From: a virus
Virus record (IMG/VR): IMGVR_UViG_3300042691_013934
Span: 1 to 49,718 of that record
Direction: 5' to 3' (one strand)
DNA length: 49,718 nucleotides
The position numbers were made by a program, and so were the translations under genes. Below, in pieces: positions 1 through 6,888 of the stretch (positions are counted from its first letter, which is position 1; every line of letters begins with the position of its first letter). The notes under the pieces were generated by a model. That model searched no databases. It worked only from the letters and a program-made list of their open reading frames with translations, and was not told where the DNA came from.

Positions 1-37
1 CGAAAACCCCTGAATGCAGGATCTCCCTGCACATCAT
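1..37 (-). CDS. Possible start of next gene, cut by window edge
   Basis: Two consecutive ATG codons follow the stop of the upstream gene by about ten bases and open a frame that runs off the left edge, beginning MMCREILHSGVF. The dense same-strand packing makes a gene start here likely. Nothing can be said about function from twelve residues. Confidence 0.35.
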   Translation of the reverse strand, partial: MMCREILHSGVF

Positions 38-47
38 GCGGCGCAGC

Positions 48-347
48 TTAATTACGCGAGAATTTTGGTCGGGGCAATTTAAATCGCTTGAGGAACATCG
101 GTGTCTTCGGCCCAAAGAAGGCAGATGCCACGTTGAAGTCAAAGTACTCAGCCGCTTCCTCTGGAGACATGTTACTCTCCAGCATCAGGATGCGGATGCA
201 TTCGTCAGCGTCGTAGCATACCACGGGTTCACTTTCGGCCCTGTATCCAACGCCAATGAATGCGGCGTCAAAGCCGTCGGCAAACAGCAACGGCTCATCT
301 GGCGCGTGTTCCTCGCACCAATCTTCAATTAAGTCTCTTAATTCCAT
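48..347 (-). CDS. Conserved small phage protein, unknown function
   Basis: This 99-residue acidic protein has the pattern DGFDAAFIGVGYR, then VVCYD, then an EEAAEYFDFNV segment and a GPKTPMFL end. From memory this pattern (DGFD.A.IGV, EA.E.F.FN, TP.F) recurs in small proteins of many large phages, where no function is assigned. It overlaps the end of the preceding nuclease-like gene by ten bases, which suggests coupled translation. There is no signal peptide or membrane segment. The family resemblance is recall and was not tested. Confidence 0.75.
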   Translation of the reverse strand: MELRDLIEDWCEEHAPDEPLLFADGFDAAFIGVGYRAESEPVVCYDADECIRILMLESNMSPEEAAEYFDFNVASAFFGPKTPMFLKRFKLPRPKFSRN

Positions 348-964
348 GATTTCACGATGTTTACTGCGTTATCTCGGGTTTCTGACGGCGTTGGATCTAC
401 CAGCGTGCGTGCGGTGTCTCGGGCCTCTGTGAGCAATTGCTGCATTGAATCTACCTGCGGCCAATCGGGCCGTAGCATCCGCTGCGGGTCAAGCATCCGT
501 CGGTACTCCAGCTCGTACAGGTCATCGTGCGTCAGATAGCCCCAAGCGGCTCGGGTTCCTTTGCGGACAAAGTGCGCCTTCTGATAAAAGCCCGCAGGCC
601 GCATGTAGGCCATAATGTACACCGTGTGGGGCTGTCCGTTGCGGTACAGCACCCGCGTGAACAGGTAGTAATCGCATGCTTGCAGCGTGTTGCGGGCCTC
701 TACATGCCCGCTGTGGGCAAAGTTGGGGACAACATTGGTCTTGAGGCTCTTGCAGTCAATGGTCTTGCCCCTGTAGATCATGTCGTAATCTACGTTGTCG
801 GTGATTGGCTCGGCATTGAGGTATCTGACCGCCGCCAGCTCGCCCAGTGCGCCGATTAACTTGTCTTCGGGGCTGTTACGGCCCTCGGTCAGGAAAGGCA
901 CCTTGGCGGCCTTCTCAGTGGCCTCAGTGAGGATCTCTGGTGTGATTTGTATGTGGATTAGCAT
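338..964 (-). CDS. PD-(D/E)XK-like nuclease-fold protein
   Basis: The 208-residue product shows an IGALGELAAVRYL helix, a VDYDMIYRGKTIDCKS segment and a CDYYLFTRV strand. This is the layout of the PD-(D/E)XK endonuclease fold: a glutamate in the first helix, then an aspartate and a lysine (D...D-C-K) on adjacent strands. The usual E-x-K appears here as D-C-K. Proteins of this type in phages are usually of unknown target; roles in host DNA degradation or phage DNA processing are possible. It lies in a row of small accessory genes, overlapping its neighbours on both sides (924-964 and 338-347). Fold assignment is inferred from the motif pattern. Confidence 0.6.
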   Translation of the reverse strand: MLIHIQITPEILTEATEKAAKVPFLTEGRNSPEDKLIGALGELAAVRYLNAEPITDNVDYDMIYRGKTIDCKSLKTNVVPNFAHSGHVEARNTLQACDYYLFTRVLYRNGQPHTVYIMAYMRPAGFYQKAHFVRKGTRAAWGYLTHDDLYELEYRRMLDPQRMLRPDWPQVDSMQQLLTEARDTARTLVDPTPSETRDNAVNIVKSWN

Positions 965-1205
965 GTTTGCTGTCGCATTCGGCGCACATGAGTACGCCCA
1001 GCAGGTCGGGTGTTAGCTTTTCGCCGCAGACCTCGCAGTCATTACGGCGGTTGATTATGTAACTGCGTTTCTCGTTTCCAGTGCTGGGGCACCGGAAGGT
1101 CATCAGCTCGTTGTCCTGTAAATCGGTGACGATCATCAGCGCCTCTACCGCGTCTGTATCGTGCATGCGTCCGCAGTCACAGATTACCTGCGGCTTTCTT
1201 CGCAT
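924..1205 (-). CDS. Small protein with several cysteine pairs, probable zinc ribbon
   Basis: The ATG at 1205 gives 93 residues starting MRRKPQVICDCGRMHD. Cysteines occur as C-D-C near the N-terminus, a single C in FRCP, C-EV-C in the middle and C-AE-C near the C-terminus, the last two pairs forming a plausible zinc ribbon. A start at 1226 in the same frame would lengthen the overlap with the preceding gene, so the shorter form is preferred. Its end overlaps the nuclease-like gene by 41 bases. Function unknown; zinc binding is inference. Confidence 0.55.
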   Translation of the reverse strand: MRRKPQVICDCGRMHDTDAVEALMIVTDLQDNELMTFRCPSTGNEKRSYIINRRNDCEVCGEKLTPDLLGVLMCAECDSKHANPHTNHTRDPH

Positions 1206-1527
1206 AGTTCTCCTTTCGGATGACATTGTTGTACGCGGCCCTGATCATGTTGCGTCGGCGGTTCTCCGGCGTCTCAATGATGCTGTGCGCCTCATTGTGC
1301 AGCCATCGTTCAATGTTCTTCGCGCTGGTGAGTCTCTGCTCTTTAAACACCGATGTCCTAAACTCCTTTTTGCGTTGGTGCTTGGTCTTTGGCTTCGGCA
1401 GCTTCTTCATGGCCTCTTTGAGTGCGCCATTGAGCCCCTTTGGCGACCTGTCTATTGCTACCGGACGTTCAATGTCTAGGTGCGAGCGCATGGCTCCCTT
1501 GGCGTGCTTTGCTTGTGTAATTTTCAT
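1177..1527 (-). CDS. Basic hypothetical protein
   Basis: Starting at the ATG that overlaps the preceding stop (1524-1527), this frame encodes 116 residues rich in lysine and arginine, with a KKLPKPKTKHQRKK stretch and a helical C-terminal half (ERWLHNEAHSIIETPENRRR). The charge suggests nucleic acid binding, but no family is recognised. It overlaps the next gene by 29 bases. A longer form from 1581 is open but would overlap the previous gene by more than 50 bases. Confidence 0.55.
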   Translation of the reverse strand: MKITQAKHAKGAMRSHLDIERPVAIDRSPKGLNGALKEAMKKLPKPKTKHQRKKEFRTSVFKEQRLTSAKNIERWLHNEAHSIIETPENRRRNMIRAAYNNVIRKENYAKKAAGNL

Positions 1528-1712
1528 GGATAAATTTCGTCGATTAGGTTTTCTGCGGTTGATTTCCAAATGTACTCCCAAGGCTGCGGATCTTCCAGCA
1601 GCGACACTGCGCGGTCGCGCTGAATGCGGATGGTGAGCAGCTCGTGTTCAAGCTCCTTCACTCGCGCACGCAGCCGCTCATTGATTTCTTCCATTTTGTG
1701 AAAGTAGTTCAT
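1524..1712 (-). CDS. Small coiled-coil hypothetical protein
   Basis: The 62-residue product contains INERLRARVKELEHELL, a clear amphipathic helix with leucine spacing typical of a short coiled coil, followed by a WEYIW segment. Its ATG shares bases with the TGA of the preceding gene (ATGA at 1709-1712), and its own stop shares ATGA with the next gene, so translation is probably coupled. No family recognised. Confidence 0.6.
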   Translation of the reverse strand: MNYFHKMEEINERLRARVKELEHELLTIRIQRDRAVSLLEDPQPWEYIWKSTAENLIDEIYP

Positions 1713-2056
1713 TGCCCGTCACGCCTCCGGTCGTCCTCGATGCGTTGCCGTACTTGATCAAACTCAAGCAGGGCCACGCGATCGCCAGGGGTCGCCGCCA
1801 TGTCGTCATGCACCAGCTTTGCCCGCAGCCGCAATGAAAGGAACAGCGCCGCCGTCAGAAGATCGTCCCGCTGCTGCGTTATCCTCGTTATGGCCTCTGC
1901 CTGCCTCATGGCGACCTCCCGTTGGTATTCCTCGCGCTTCTCACCATCCAAGTCTTCCACGAGGTCTGCAATCGCCCGCGCCCAGACTCGCTGGATTGGG
2001 GCCAGTGCGCTCTCAAGCCGTTCGTTGATCCACTGCCGTGTGATTTCGTGATTCAT
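1709..2056 (-). CDS. Helical hypothetical protein
   Basis: The ATG at 2056 overlaps the TGA of the previous gene (ATGA), giving 115 residues beginning MNHEITRQWINERL. The sequence is almost wholly helical and charged, with EDLDGEKREEYQREVAMRQ in the middle. An in-frame ATG at 2146 is open but would lie deep inside the preceding gene. Nothing identifies a function. Confidence 0.6.
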   Translation of the reverse strand: MNHEITRQWINERLESALAPIQRVWARAIADLVEDLDGEKREEYQREVAMRQAEAITRITQQRDDLLTAALFLSLRLRAKLVHDDMAATPGDRVALLEFDQVRQRIEDDRRRDGQ

Positions 2057-2271
2057 TTGATGGATTTCTTGAAGTTCTCCAGCCCGCATGTGCATTTGCC
2101 CGTCTCGGCTCGGTTGAATGAGCATTGCTGGCTGTGCGTGGCCCATTGCAGCGCCTTGTTACGTTGGTTCCAGAGGACTGAGACCTTGGCCTCAAGCTCC
2201 TCAATCTTGTCCATCAGGTCGCATTCTGACGAGTGCCGGACATCCGCGTTCATATTGTCGATGTATCCCAT
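2053..2271 (-). CDS. Small cysteine-containing coiled-coil protein
   Basis: This 72-residue protein starts one base after the stop of the glycosyltransferase-like gene. It has a short coiled-coil segment (LMDKIEELEAKVSVLWNQRNK) and a C-terminal CTCGLENF with cysteines at CSFNRAETGKCTC, perhaps a metal site. Start and stop are both tightly packed against neighbours, which supports expression. Function unknown. Confidence 0.6.
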   Translation of the reverse strand: MGYIDNMNADVRHSSECDLMDKIEELEAKVSVLWNQRNKALQWATHSQQCSFNRAETGKCTCGLENFKKSIK

Positions 2272-2272
2272 G

Positions 2273-3238
2273 TTATTTTCTGATTATGTTGTTTATTTCG
2301 CGTAACACGCTGGTTTTTTCTTCTGCCGCACAAGCGCCCCAGCTTGTCAGTAAGCTGCTCATGCGTTGTTGATTTTCTGCAACAAAATTACACCTATCGC
2401 TCAACTGGTCGGCGCTTGAGAAAAACAGTTCCTGTGGAACTTGGTATCCTGAAAGCCGCACGGTGTTGCGACATTCGTCCGAGAACAGCGGCACAACACC
2501 GCAGTTGAGCGACTCATAAAATCTGTTCGCCAAATGATTGTAGTGCGTGTGTGTCTTCTCATCCTCGATGTAGAGCGAGCAAAGAAACTGAGACAGCTCA
2601 TTTCTGTCCCAATTGATTCGGTTGATGAACTTCTCTGTTTTGACTCCGGCATTTAAGAACTTTTCACGGTTCTTCCGATGCGTGCTGACCACCACATCTG
2701 CGCTCAAGTATTTGCTGAAATACTTTGCTCTGTCAGCGCGGAATGAGCCGTGATAAATGATCCCGCTTTTGCTCGCGGCACCTGCATTTGCTGGTGAATA
2801 CGCAAGCGAATTCAGGTTCAGAATATTCCAATCGTTGACGTACTTCATCACGATCTTGCTGGGCTCATGCGGATGATTTGCGATGACGTTGTATTTGCGC
2901 CCGCGCTTCACGGCCATCCACAGGGCGCGAGGTTCTCCGAGGTTGTATTCGTTCGTGATGTAAAACAACTTGGCGTTCGGGCTTTCTTCCAGCCACTTGT
3001 AATCTACAAACGAATAGTGCGAGGCATGGTTGAAAATGATGACCTCATAACCTGACTTGATCCGGTCGTTGACTCCCTCGTAAGACCAGATGAGATCAGC
3101 GCCTAAGTGATCGGCAATCTTCTTCGCATTCAGCAAATGCAGGTTGCCGGAAAGCCTCGATCCGCCTTTGTGAGAGTCGATGACCAGTATCTTGCTTTGA
3201 GGCTGCTCTGGTTCAGCGAACAGGTTCATCTGCATCAT
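2273..3238 (-). CDS. Glycosyltransferase-like protein
   Basis: The 321-residue product starts with a Rossmann-like strand (KILVIDSHKGGSRLSGNLHL) and ends with a YNHLANRFYESLNCGVVPLFSD segment. The latter matches the C-terminal donor-site region of GT-B glycosyltransferases, where a conserved glutamate in an NRxYEA-like helix precedes CGVxP. Acceptor and sugar cannot be told; phage enzymes of this kind modify phage DNA bases, virion proteins or host surface sugars. The ATG at 3238 shares ATGA with the preceding stop; ATGs at 3235 and 3229 are alternatives. No membrane segment or signal peptide is visible. Assignment rests on motif recognition only. Confidence 0.6.
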   Translation of the reverse strand: MMQMNLFAEPEQPQSKILVIDSHKGGSRLSGNLHLLNAKKIADHLGADLIWSYEGVNDRIKSGYEVIIFNHASHYSFVDYKWLEESPNAKLFYITNEYNLGEPRALWMAVKRGRKYNVIANHPHEPSKIVMKYVNDWNILNLNSLAYSPANAGAASKSGIIYHGSFRADRAKYFSKYLSADVVVSTHRKNREKFLNAGVKTEKFINRINWDRNELSQFLCSLYIEDEKTHTHYNHLANRFYESLNCGVVPLFSDECRNTVRLSGYQVPQELFFSSADQLSDRCNFVAENQQRMSSLLTSWGACAAEEKTSVLREINNIIRK

Positions 3239-3564
3239 AAAAACCTCGAAACAAGTTTTGGTTTCCACTCTGGATCAAGAACGATCCGCCAGCGACGCTG
3301 TGCATCCGCCTCTGGATAGCCAACGGCCATCATTCCCGCCACCAGCTCCGGCTGCGGCGGATACTCGGAAAACACCGCTGGCTTCATCCAAATGTACTTG
3401 TCCAGATGTGGCCAGCGATCGTTGACCATATTGTTGCTGAAAAAGTCCCACCATACGACGTTCGCGATGTAGGGCTGGACGTTCTCCGGCAGCGCCTCAA
3501 TGGCCTCAAGCCACTCCTGTGGCGAGCGTTGAATGCGTGCCACGGGCTTGTAATTAGTTCCCAC
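3235..3564 (-). CDS. Hypothetical protein next to glycosyltransferase-like gene
   Basis: This 109-residue protein is rich in tryptophan and proline (VVWWDFFSNNMVNDRWPHLDKYIWMKP). It overlaps both neighbours by a few bases, including an ATGA junction with the glycosyltransferase-like gene, so the two are probably translated together. No family is recognised. Confidence 0.6.
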   Translation of the reverse strand: MGTNYKPVARIQRSPQEWLEAIEALPENVQPYIANVVWWDFFSNNMVNDRWPHLDKYIWMKPAVFSEYPPQPELVAGMMAVGYPEADAQRRWRIVLDPEWKPKLVSRFL

Positions 3565-3754
3565 GGTTACCTCCCGCCAAGATCTGAAGGCTGCCCTGCA
3601 TCGCGAAGTAAAGCGACGTTAGGATGATTGAGATGATCACGAGCCCCTCTGTGATAGAAAGCTCTGGACTGAACGCCCGCAACGCGAACGTATCCGCGTA
3701 AACCATTGCCCAGAAGGACAGTGTGTATCCAGTAGTGTGTTTTTTTGTGTTCAT
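3554..3754 (-). CDS. Small membrane protein
   Basis: The 66-residue product begins MNTKKHTTGYTLSFWAMVYAD and has a strong hydrophobic helix, LVIISIILTSLYFAMQG, near the C-terminus; the N-terminal YTLSFWAMVYA could be a second, weaker one. The start at 3754 leaves a short gap to the previous gene, whereas the open upstream start at 3865 would overlap it by 100 bases. An inner-membrane location is likely; role unknown. Confidence 0.55.
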   Translation of the reverse strand: MNTKKHTTGYTLSFWAMVYADTFALRAFSPELSITEGLVIISIILTSLYFAMQGSLQILAGGNRGN

Positions 3755-3764
3755 AGGGTTCAGA

Positions 3765-4028
3765 TTAGATTGGGAAAAGAGCGCGAACGCGAGGACGAAA
3801 GTTTTCACTGACGCAAATGATTGCTCCCCACTCTCTTGCAATCGCACAAATTGGCTCGATGCCAAATTGTTTGAGCGTGTTTTCGATCTGTGCTGGCGCT
3901 GAATTTAGCGCATGATCGAACGGGAAAATGACCGTCTTGTTATGTTCGACCAGCTTCATCTTTGTCCGAGCTGGAAGCGTGGCGGTGGCTTTGTGGTGTC
4001 TGACTTCGATTTCGATGCAGTAGTTCAT
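3765..4028 (-). CDS. Hypothetical protein
   Basis: Taking the ATG at 4028 gives 87 residues starting MNYCIEIEVRHHKATATLPA. Alternating hydrophobic residues suggest a small alpha/beta domain (VIFPFDHALN, ICAIAREWGAIICV). The leader before it is A/C rich (CCACAACCAATAAATAT) and has no Shine-Dalgarno sequence, like several genes in this half of the window. Function unknown. Confidence 0.55.
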   Translation of the reverse strand: MNYCIEIEVRHHKATATLPARTKMKLVEHNKTVIFPFDHALNSAPAQIENTLKQFGIEPICAIAREWGAIICVSENFRPRVRALFPI

Positions 4029-4094
4029 ATATTTATTGGTTGTGGAGTTTCTTTGCTCCCCTCTGGCCACCCAAGGGATGACCAGCTCGGGAAC

Positions 4095-4310
4095 CTAGTC
4101 GATTAACTTTATGTATTCCCAATCAAGCCGCGATAGTTTGACGCGACGCTTAACGTCTGGATGATCCATTTTCACAAACCAAAAATCAGAAGATCCATTT
4201 TTCCCGTTTCTGTATTGGGTGAGTGTTCCAAACCGCACGCCCATCATCCATGCGTTAAAGTGAACGGGAATTTCAATCCTCATTCCTTTGCGTAGTTTTA
4301 TGCTGTTCAT
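4095..4310 (-). CDS. Hypothetical protein
   Basis: The 71-residue basic protein (MNSIKLRKGMRIEIPVHFNAW, later DHPDVKRRVKLSRLDWEYI) looks like a small beta-rich domain. It follows the double hairpin at 4338-4379 and precedes a spacer of 66 bases that holds nothing recognisable. No family recognised. Confidence 0.55.
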   Translation of the reverse strand: MNSIKLRKGMRIEIPVHFNAWMMGVRFGTLTQYRNGKNGSSDFWFVKMDHPDVKRRVKLSRLDWEYIKLID

Positions 4311-4337
4311 AAGATGCTTTTTATAGGTTGTTCAAGT

Positions 4338-4379
4338 GGAGCAGAGGCTCCTTGCCGCGCCCGACAGTGTCAGGCGCGG
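4338..4379 (-). other. Two adjacent RNA hairpins between genes
   Basis: Read on the minus strand, a stem of seven pairs (CCGCGCC with GGCGCGG, 4379-4355) encloses GACA/TGTC, and is followed by a five-pair stem GGAGC/GCTCC with a CTCT loop (4351-4338). They lie between the stop at 4394 and the start at 4310. No U-tract follows, so a simple intrinsic terminator is unlikely; attenuation or mRNA end protection is possible. Confidence 0.45.
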
Positions 4380-4393
4380 ACAGGAACCGCCGC

Positions 4394-5176
4394 TTATGCG
4401 AACTTGGCTTGCAGCTCTGCCAAGCGAGCTTTGAACGCCTTGCTACCCGTCCGGCCAGCCCACTTGGCGAGGATTTCAAGGACGATCGCGAGTCCGCGCC
4501 CAGAAGGCATTACCCCTCTGGCAAGCTCCTGAGCGATGCTGCGGCAAAATGAACCGCAATGCCCGTCCTCCCAACTTTCCAAAGATACTCCGATTTCGGA
4601 ACGCAGTTCGTTCACAAGGGCTTCTTCCTTCTGCTTTTCAGCCTCACGCTCAGGAGCGAGAATTGCCTTTATGATTTCGGCGGTGCGCTCGTTGTCCGAG
4701 TCTTTTCTCCACCAGTTGCCCGCAAACCACTCGCAGTAGCCCTTATCTTCGGCCAGAATGTCTTTTACAGCGCGGCCAGCGTACTTACCGCCTTGAAAGA
4801 AACTGAAGTCCGTAGCGGCCACGCGAGCGGCTTCGGCGGCAGCGCGGCGCTCGGATTCCTCGCGGCTGATGCGGGCGATCTCGTCCAAGTCAAAGTTAAC
4901 GACGCCGTCAAATCTGGCGCTCGGGTAATGCTCGCTCAGGTACGCCTTGGCCGCTTCAAGAGCCTGCGCTTTGTCGGTCGAGAGATTCTTGATGTACACG
5001 CTGGTGTCTTCTGCCCCGCCTGCGGATTCAACGGTGCCGAATTCTGTGCGCTCAAAGCGGCGCTTTGTGCCGTAAGCGCGTAGCGTGTAGAACCCGCTTT
5101 TGTCTCCGGTCGCGATGCCGAAATGCGTGATGTAAATGAGGTTTCCGCCTAAGTCGCTGAATATGATTTGGTTCAT
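4394..5176 (-). CDS. Protein with exodeoxyribonuclease X C-terminal-like motif
   Basis: The 260-residue product has an N-terminal part resembling a small substrate domain (SDLGGNLIYITHFGIATG), a charged helical linker, and a central FFQGGKYAGRAVKDILAEDKG segment followed by YCEWFAGNWW. The last pattern (F..GKY.G....D....D..Y..W) is the short C-terminal DNA-binding-like domain also found on exonuclease X proteins and as a free domain in phages. The nuclease domain itself is not present. It is the first gene behind the promoter-like element at 5177-5251, so it probably heads its own transcript. Function beyond this domain is unknown. Confidence 0.6.
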   Translation of the reverse strand: MNQIIFSDLGGNLIYITHFGIATGDKSGFYTLRAYGTKRRFERTEFGTVESAGGAEDTSVYIKNLSTDKAQALEAAKAYLSEHYPSARFDGVVNFDLDEIARISREESERRAAAEAARVAATDFSFFQGGKYAGRAVKDILAEDKGYCEWFAGNWWRKDSDNERTAEIIKAILAPEREAEKQKEEALVNELRSEIGVSLESWEDGHCGSFCRSIAQELARGVMPSGRGLAIVLEILAKWAGRTGSKAFKARLAELQAKFA

Positions 5177-5251
5177 TTGATCGATGTATGGTTAAGGTTG
5201 GCTGACAGAGAACACATTACGAAACCCAACCGATATAGCTAGATCTTTTTT
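5177..5251 (-). promoter_or_regulatory. Promoter-like element, copy D
   Basis: On the minus strand this shows A6-G, then 15 bases, TTGGGTT, exactly 16 bases, GTCAG, then CCAACC and the start codon at 5176. The same anchors occur at 6671, 7540 and 8602. Possible -35/-10 boxes (CTAGCT, TAATGT) are 17 bases apart but poor in this copy. Promoter function is inference from repetition and position. Confidence 0.5.
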
Positions 5252-5299
5252 CAAAAATCTTCATTTACTCTGTAGATTGTCTCGTAAATCGAGCAAACC

Positions 5300-5389
5300 G
5301 TCAGCAAAACGCTTCGTGATGTCAGCAAAACGCTGACTTCGGTCAGCAAAACGCTGCCCTTTGTCAGCAAATCGCTGACTTCGGTCAGG
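5300..5389 (-). repeat. 21-base tandem repeat, four copies plus a partial
   Basis: GTCAGC recurs at 5300, 5321, 5342, 5363 and as GTCAGG at 5384, an exact 21-base period. The unit contains an inverted repeat GTCAGC-AAAAC-GCTGAC. The block sits just after the stop of the gene ending at 5385 and before promoter-like element D. In one minus frame it would encode heptads with QRFAD, but that frame has no start codon. It may be iterons, hairpins or the relic of a coiled-coil gene. Confidence 0.75.
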
Positions 5390-5624
5390 CCAGCTTCCGC
5401 AGGATCATCGGCGGCACATTGGGCGGCAGCGCCTTTAGAACGCCCTCCAGAGCCTCTTGGTGGGCCTTCTCGGCTCCGGCGCGGGTGCCGGAGTACACAG
5501 CTTCCCCAAGCTGGTCGTAGTTATCGGTCAGGAGTTGGGTGACCCAGCTCCGGTGCTGACGGAAATACCAAGTCTCAACAAAGTACCCGCCTTCAGCGCG
5601 GTTGAGTTTAACGTAATGGTGCAT
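5385..5624 (-). CDS. Hypothetical protein
   Basis: With the ATG at 5624, which overlaps the previous stop as TGATG, the product has 79 residues starting MHHYVKLNRAEGGYFVETW. It is probably a small alpha/beta protein with a C-terminal helix (AGAEKAHQEALEGVLKAL). An earlier in-frame start at 5678 is open but overlaps the previous gene by 55 bases. No family recognised. Confidence 0.6.
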   Translation of the reverse strand: MHHYVKLNRAEGGYFVETWYFRQHRSWVTQLLTDNYDQLGEAVYSGTRAGAEKAHQEALEGVLKALPPNVPPMILRKLA

Positions 5625-5845
5625 CACTTTGCCTGACTGATTGTGTTGAACGCTGCAATGGCATCGGCCTTTGACCACTCATGGACGCATTGGCACCCCT
5701 CCCAGTTCCAGCCCTCCACCAGCTCGATCCAGACATCCTTGAGCGACCGCTTGCCGCCCGAGGTTTCGCCGTCGTTGTTTTCCCAATGCACCGACCGCAC
5801 ACGCGGGTCGGCCAGCAGTTGTTTCCAAGTTTTGATTTTGCTCAT
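5624..5845 (-). CDS. Hypothetical protein
   Basis: This 73-residue protein (MSKIKTWKQLLADPRVRSVHWENNDGE, later WIELVEGWNWEGCQCVHEW) is rich in tryptophan. It follows a hairpin at 5867-5893 and is translationally coupled to the next gene through a TGATG overlap. No function can be proposed. Confidence 0.6.
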   Translation of the reverse strand: MSKIKTWKQLLADPRVRSVHWENNDGETSGGKRSLKDVWIELVEGWNWEGCQCVHEWSKADAIAAFNTISQAK

Positions 5846-5866
5846 AAATGCGTTTAAAGGGTTGTT

Positions 5867-5893
5867 AAAGGGCGGAGGATCGAACCCCGCCCT
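5867..5893 (-). terminator. Strong intergenic hairpin, weak terminator candidate
   Basis: The minus strand forms AGGGCGG/CCGCCCT (seven pairs) around GG-TTCGAT-CC, followed only by TTTAAC. The short T run makes a terminator uncertain. The loop region GGTTCGATCC resembles a tRNA T-arm, but no acceptor, D or anticodon arms surround it. Confidence 0.4.
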
Positions 5894-5904
5894 GTTGGTA
5901 TTGC

Positions 5905-6669
5905 CTAGGCTTTCGCGGCCTCGTAGGCGGCTCTGGCGGCTTCGTATGCGGCGCTCAGCAACCCGAGCTTTGCTGCGCCTTCGATCAGGTCGGCGTTGTT
6001 GCTCGCCTGTGCCAGTTCAACCAGCTTTGCAACGCGGTTGGTTGCGAAGTAGGGGATGCTCACGAGCAGATGCGATTTTGGCCAGACAGAGGTGCAGTCG
6101 TTGTTGGCGGCGCATGCAGTCCAGAAGGCGTTGCGCTCAGCATACAAAGCGCCGTTAATTGCCTGATCTGCTGCGTCGGAAAACTTCTCGCCAAACTTCA
6201 CCAGATCGCGTTTTGCGAGCGCCACAGCGCCGCTCAGAGCGCGGATTCCGGTGCGGGTTGCCTTTGCGGCGGCCTGCACAGACTCAACCTCGTCAACGGT
6301 TGCCTGCGCTTTTAGTGCCCAGTTCGCGAGGCGGGCGGTTGTCCAAGTGATGTACTGCTTGCGACCAGCCTGTGCCCGCTGCTCGGCTTTCCAAGCGGTC
6401 ACTGCTGGGCATGCTTCCCATCTGCTGGCGACCGTGCGCTCAGGGCATTCAGTCGGCTTGAATGCTGCGACAGCGGCCTTGCAGCTCTCCAGTTGCGCTT
6501 CAGCGTATGCCTTGGAGACTTCCAGAGGAAGGTGGCCGGAGCCCAAGCAAGCACCCGACTGCCAGCCCCAAGCGAGCGTGTAGCCATGCTTGGCCACGCG
6601 ATTGGTGCGAGCGTCGGTTTTTTGGGTGCTTTCGCAGATCTGGCAGGTTCCGTAGTTTGTTGCTTTCAT
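5905..6669 (-). CDS. Conserved phage protein with N-terminal C-x2-C and GY motifs
   Basis: The 254-residue product opens with GTCQICESTQKTDARTN and RVAKHGYTLAWGWQSGACLG, a pattern I recall from many phage and plasmid accessory proteins (a C-x2-C pair, HGY, a later cysteine). The remainder is alanine-rich and helical, with EVESVQAAAKATRTG in the middle and an almost pure alanine/glutamate helix at the end. The N-terminal cysteines may bind zinc. It is the first gene behind promoter-like element A. Function unknown. Confidence 0.65.
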   Translation of the reverse strand: MKATNYGTCQICESTQKTDARTNRVAKHGYTLAWGWQSGACLGSGHLPLEVSKAYAEAQLESCKAAVAAFKPTECPERTVASRWEACPAVTAWKAEQRAQAGRKQYITWTTARLANWALKAQATVDEVESVQAAAKATRTGIRALSGAVALAKRDLVKFGEKFSDAADQAINGALYAERNAFWTACAANNDCTSVWPKSHLLVSIPYFATNRVAKLVELAQASNNADLIEGAAKLGLLSAAYEAARAAYEAAKA

Positions 6670-6670
6670 A

Positions 6671-6742
6671 GTGGTTTTTGGTTGGTTGTTGCTGACGAGT
6701 TAATACTTGCATAACCCAAGCAGGCTGGGAACTACTTTTTTT
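6671..6742 (-). promoter_or_regulatory. Promoter-like element, copy A
   Basis: Minus strand: A7-G, 15 bases, TTGGGTT, 16 bases, GTCAG, CAACAACCAACC, then ATG at 6669. A TTCCCA box and an AAGTAT box are 17 bases apart and could be -35 and -10. The region 6743-6859 between this element and the terminator at 6860 holds no supportable gene. Confidence 0.55.
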
Positions 6743-6859
6743 AAAAATCATTTTCCCCCTTCTGCAAGACGTTGATTTAACAGCCACTTACACAACGCAT
6801 TTTTTTGAAAAGCACCGCAAATTAGCCTGAAATCCTGTCGCTTTTTGATGTTTTAGACT

Positions 6860-6888
6860 AAAAAAAAGAGCCAGCCGAAGCTGACTCT
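6860..6888 (-). terminator. Intrinsic terminator
   Basis: The minus strand reads AGAGTCAGC-TTCG-GCTGGCTCT followed directly by eight T. The nine-pair stem with a UUCG loop and U-tract is a textbook rho-independent terminator. It ends the transcript of the genes at 7537-6912, just upstream of promoter-like element A. Confidence 0.92.

Noticed and set aside
5300-5400. CRISPR array at the 21-base repeats
   Set aside because: The units are contiguous with no spacers and no cas genes are nearby.
5867-5893. A tRNA gene at the T-arm-like hairpin
   Set aside because: No acceptor, D or anticodon arm can be built from the flanking bases, which are coding on one side.
6671-6742. Hammerhead on the plus strand at CTGACGAG in the promoter-like elements
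   Set aside because: CTGACGAG occurs on the plus strand at copies A and C, but there is no GAAA, cleavage triplet or matching stems around it.
6500-6787. Minus-strand frame covering promoter-like element A and the following gene start
   Set aside because: It would translate the intergenic element and then run in a different frame through the 254-residue gene; the repeated element explains the region better.
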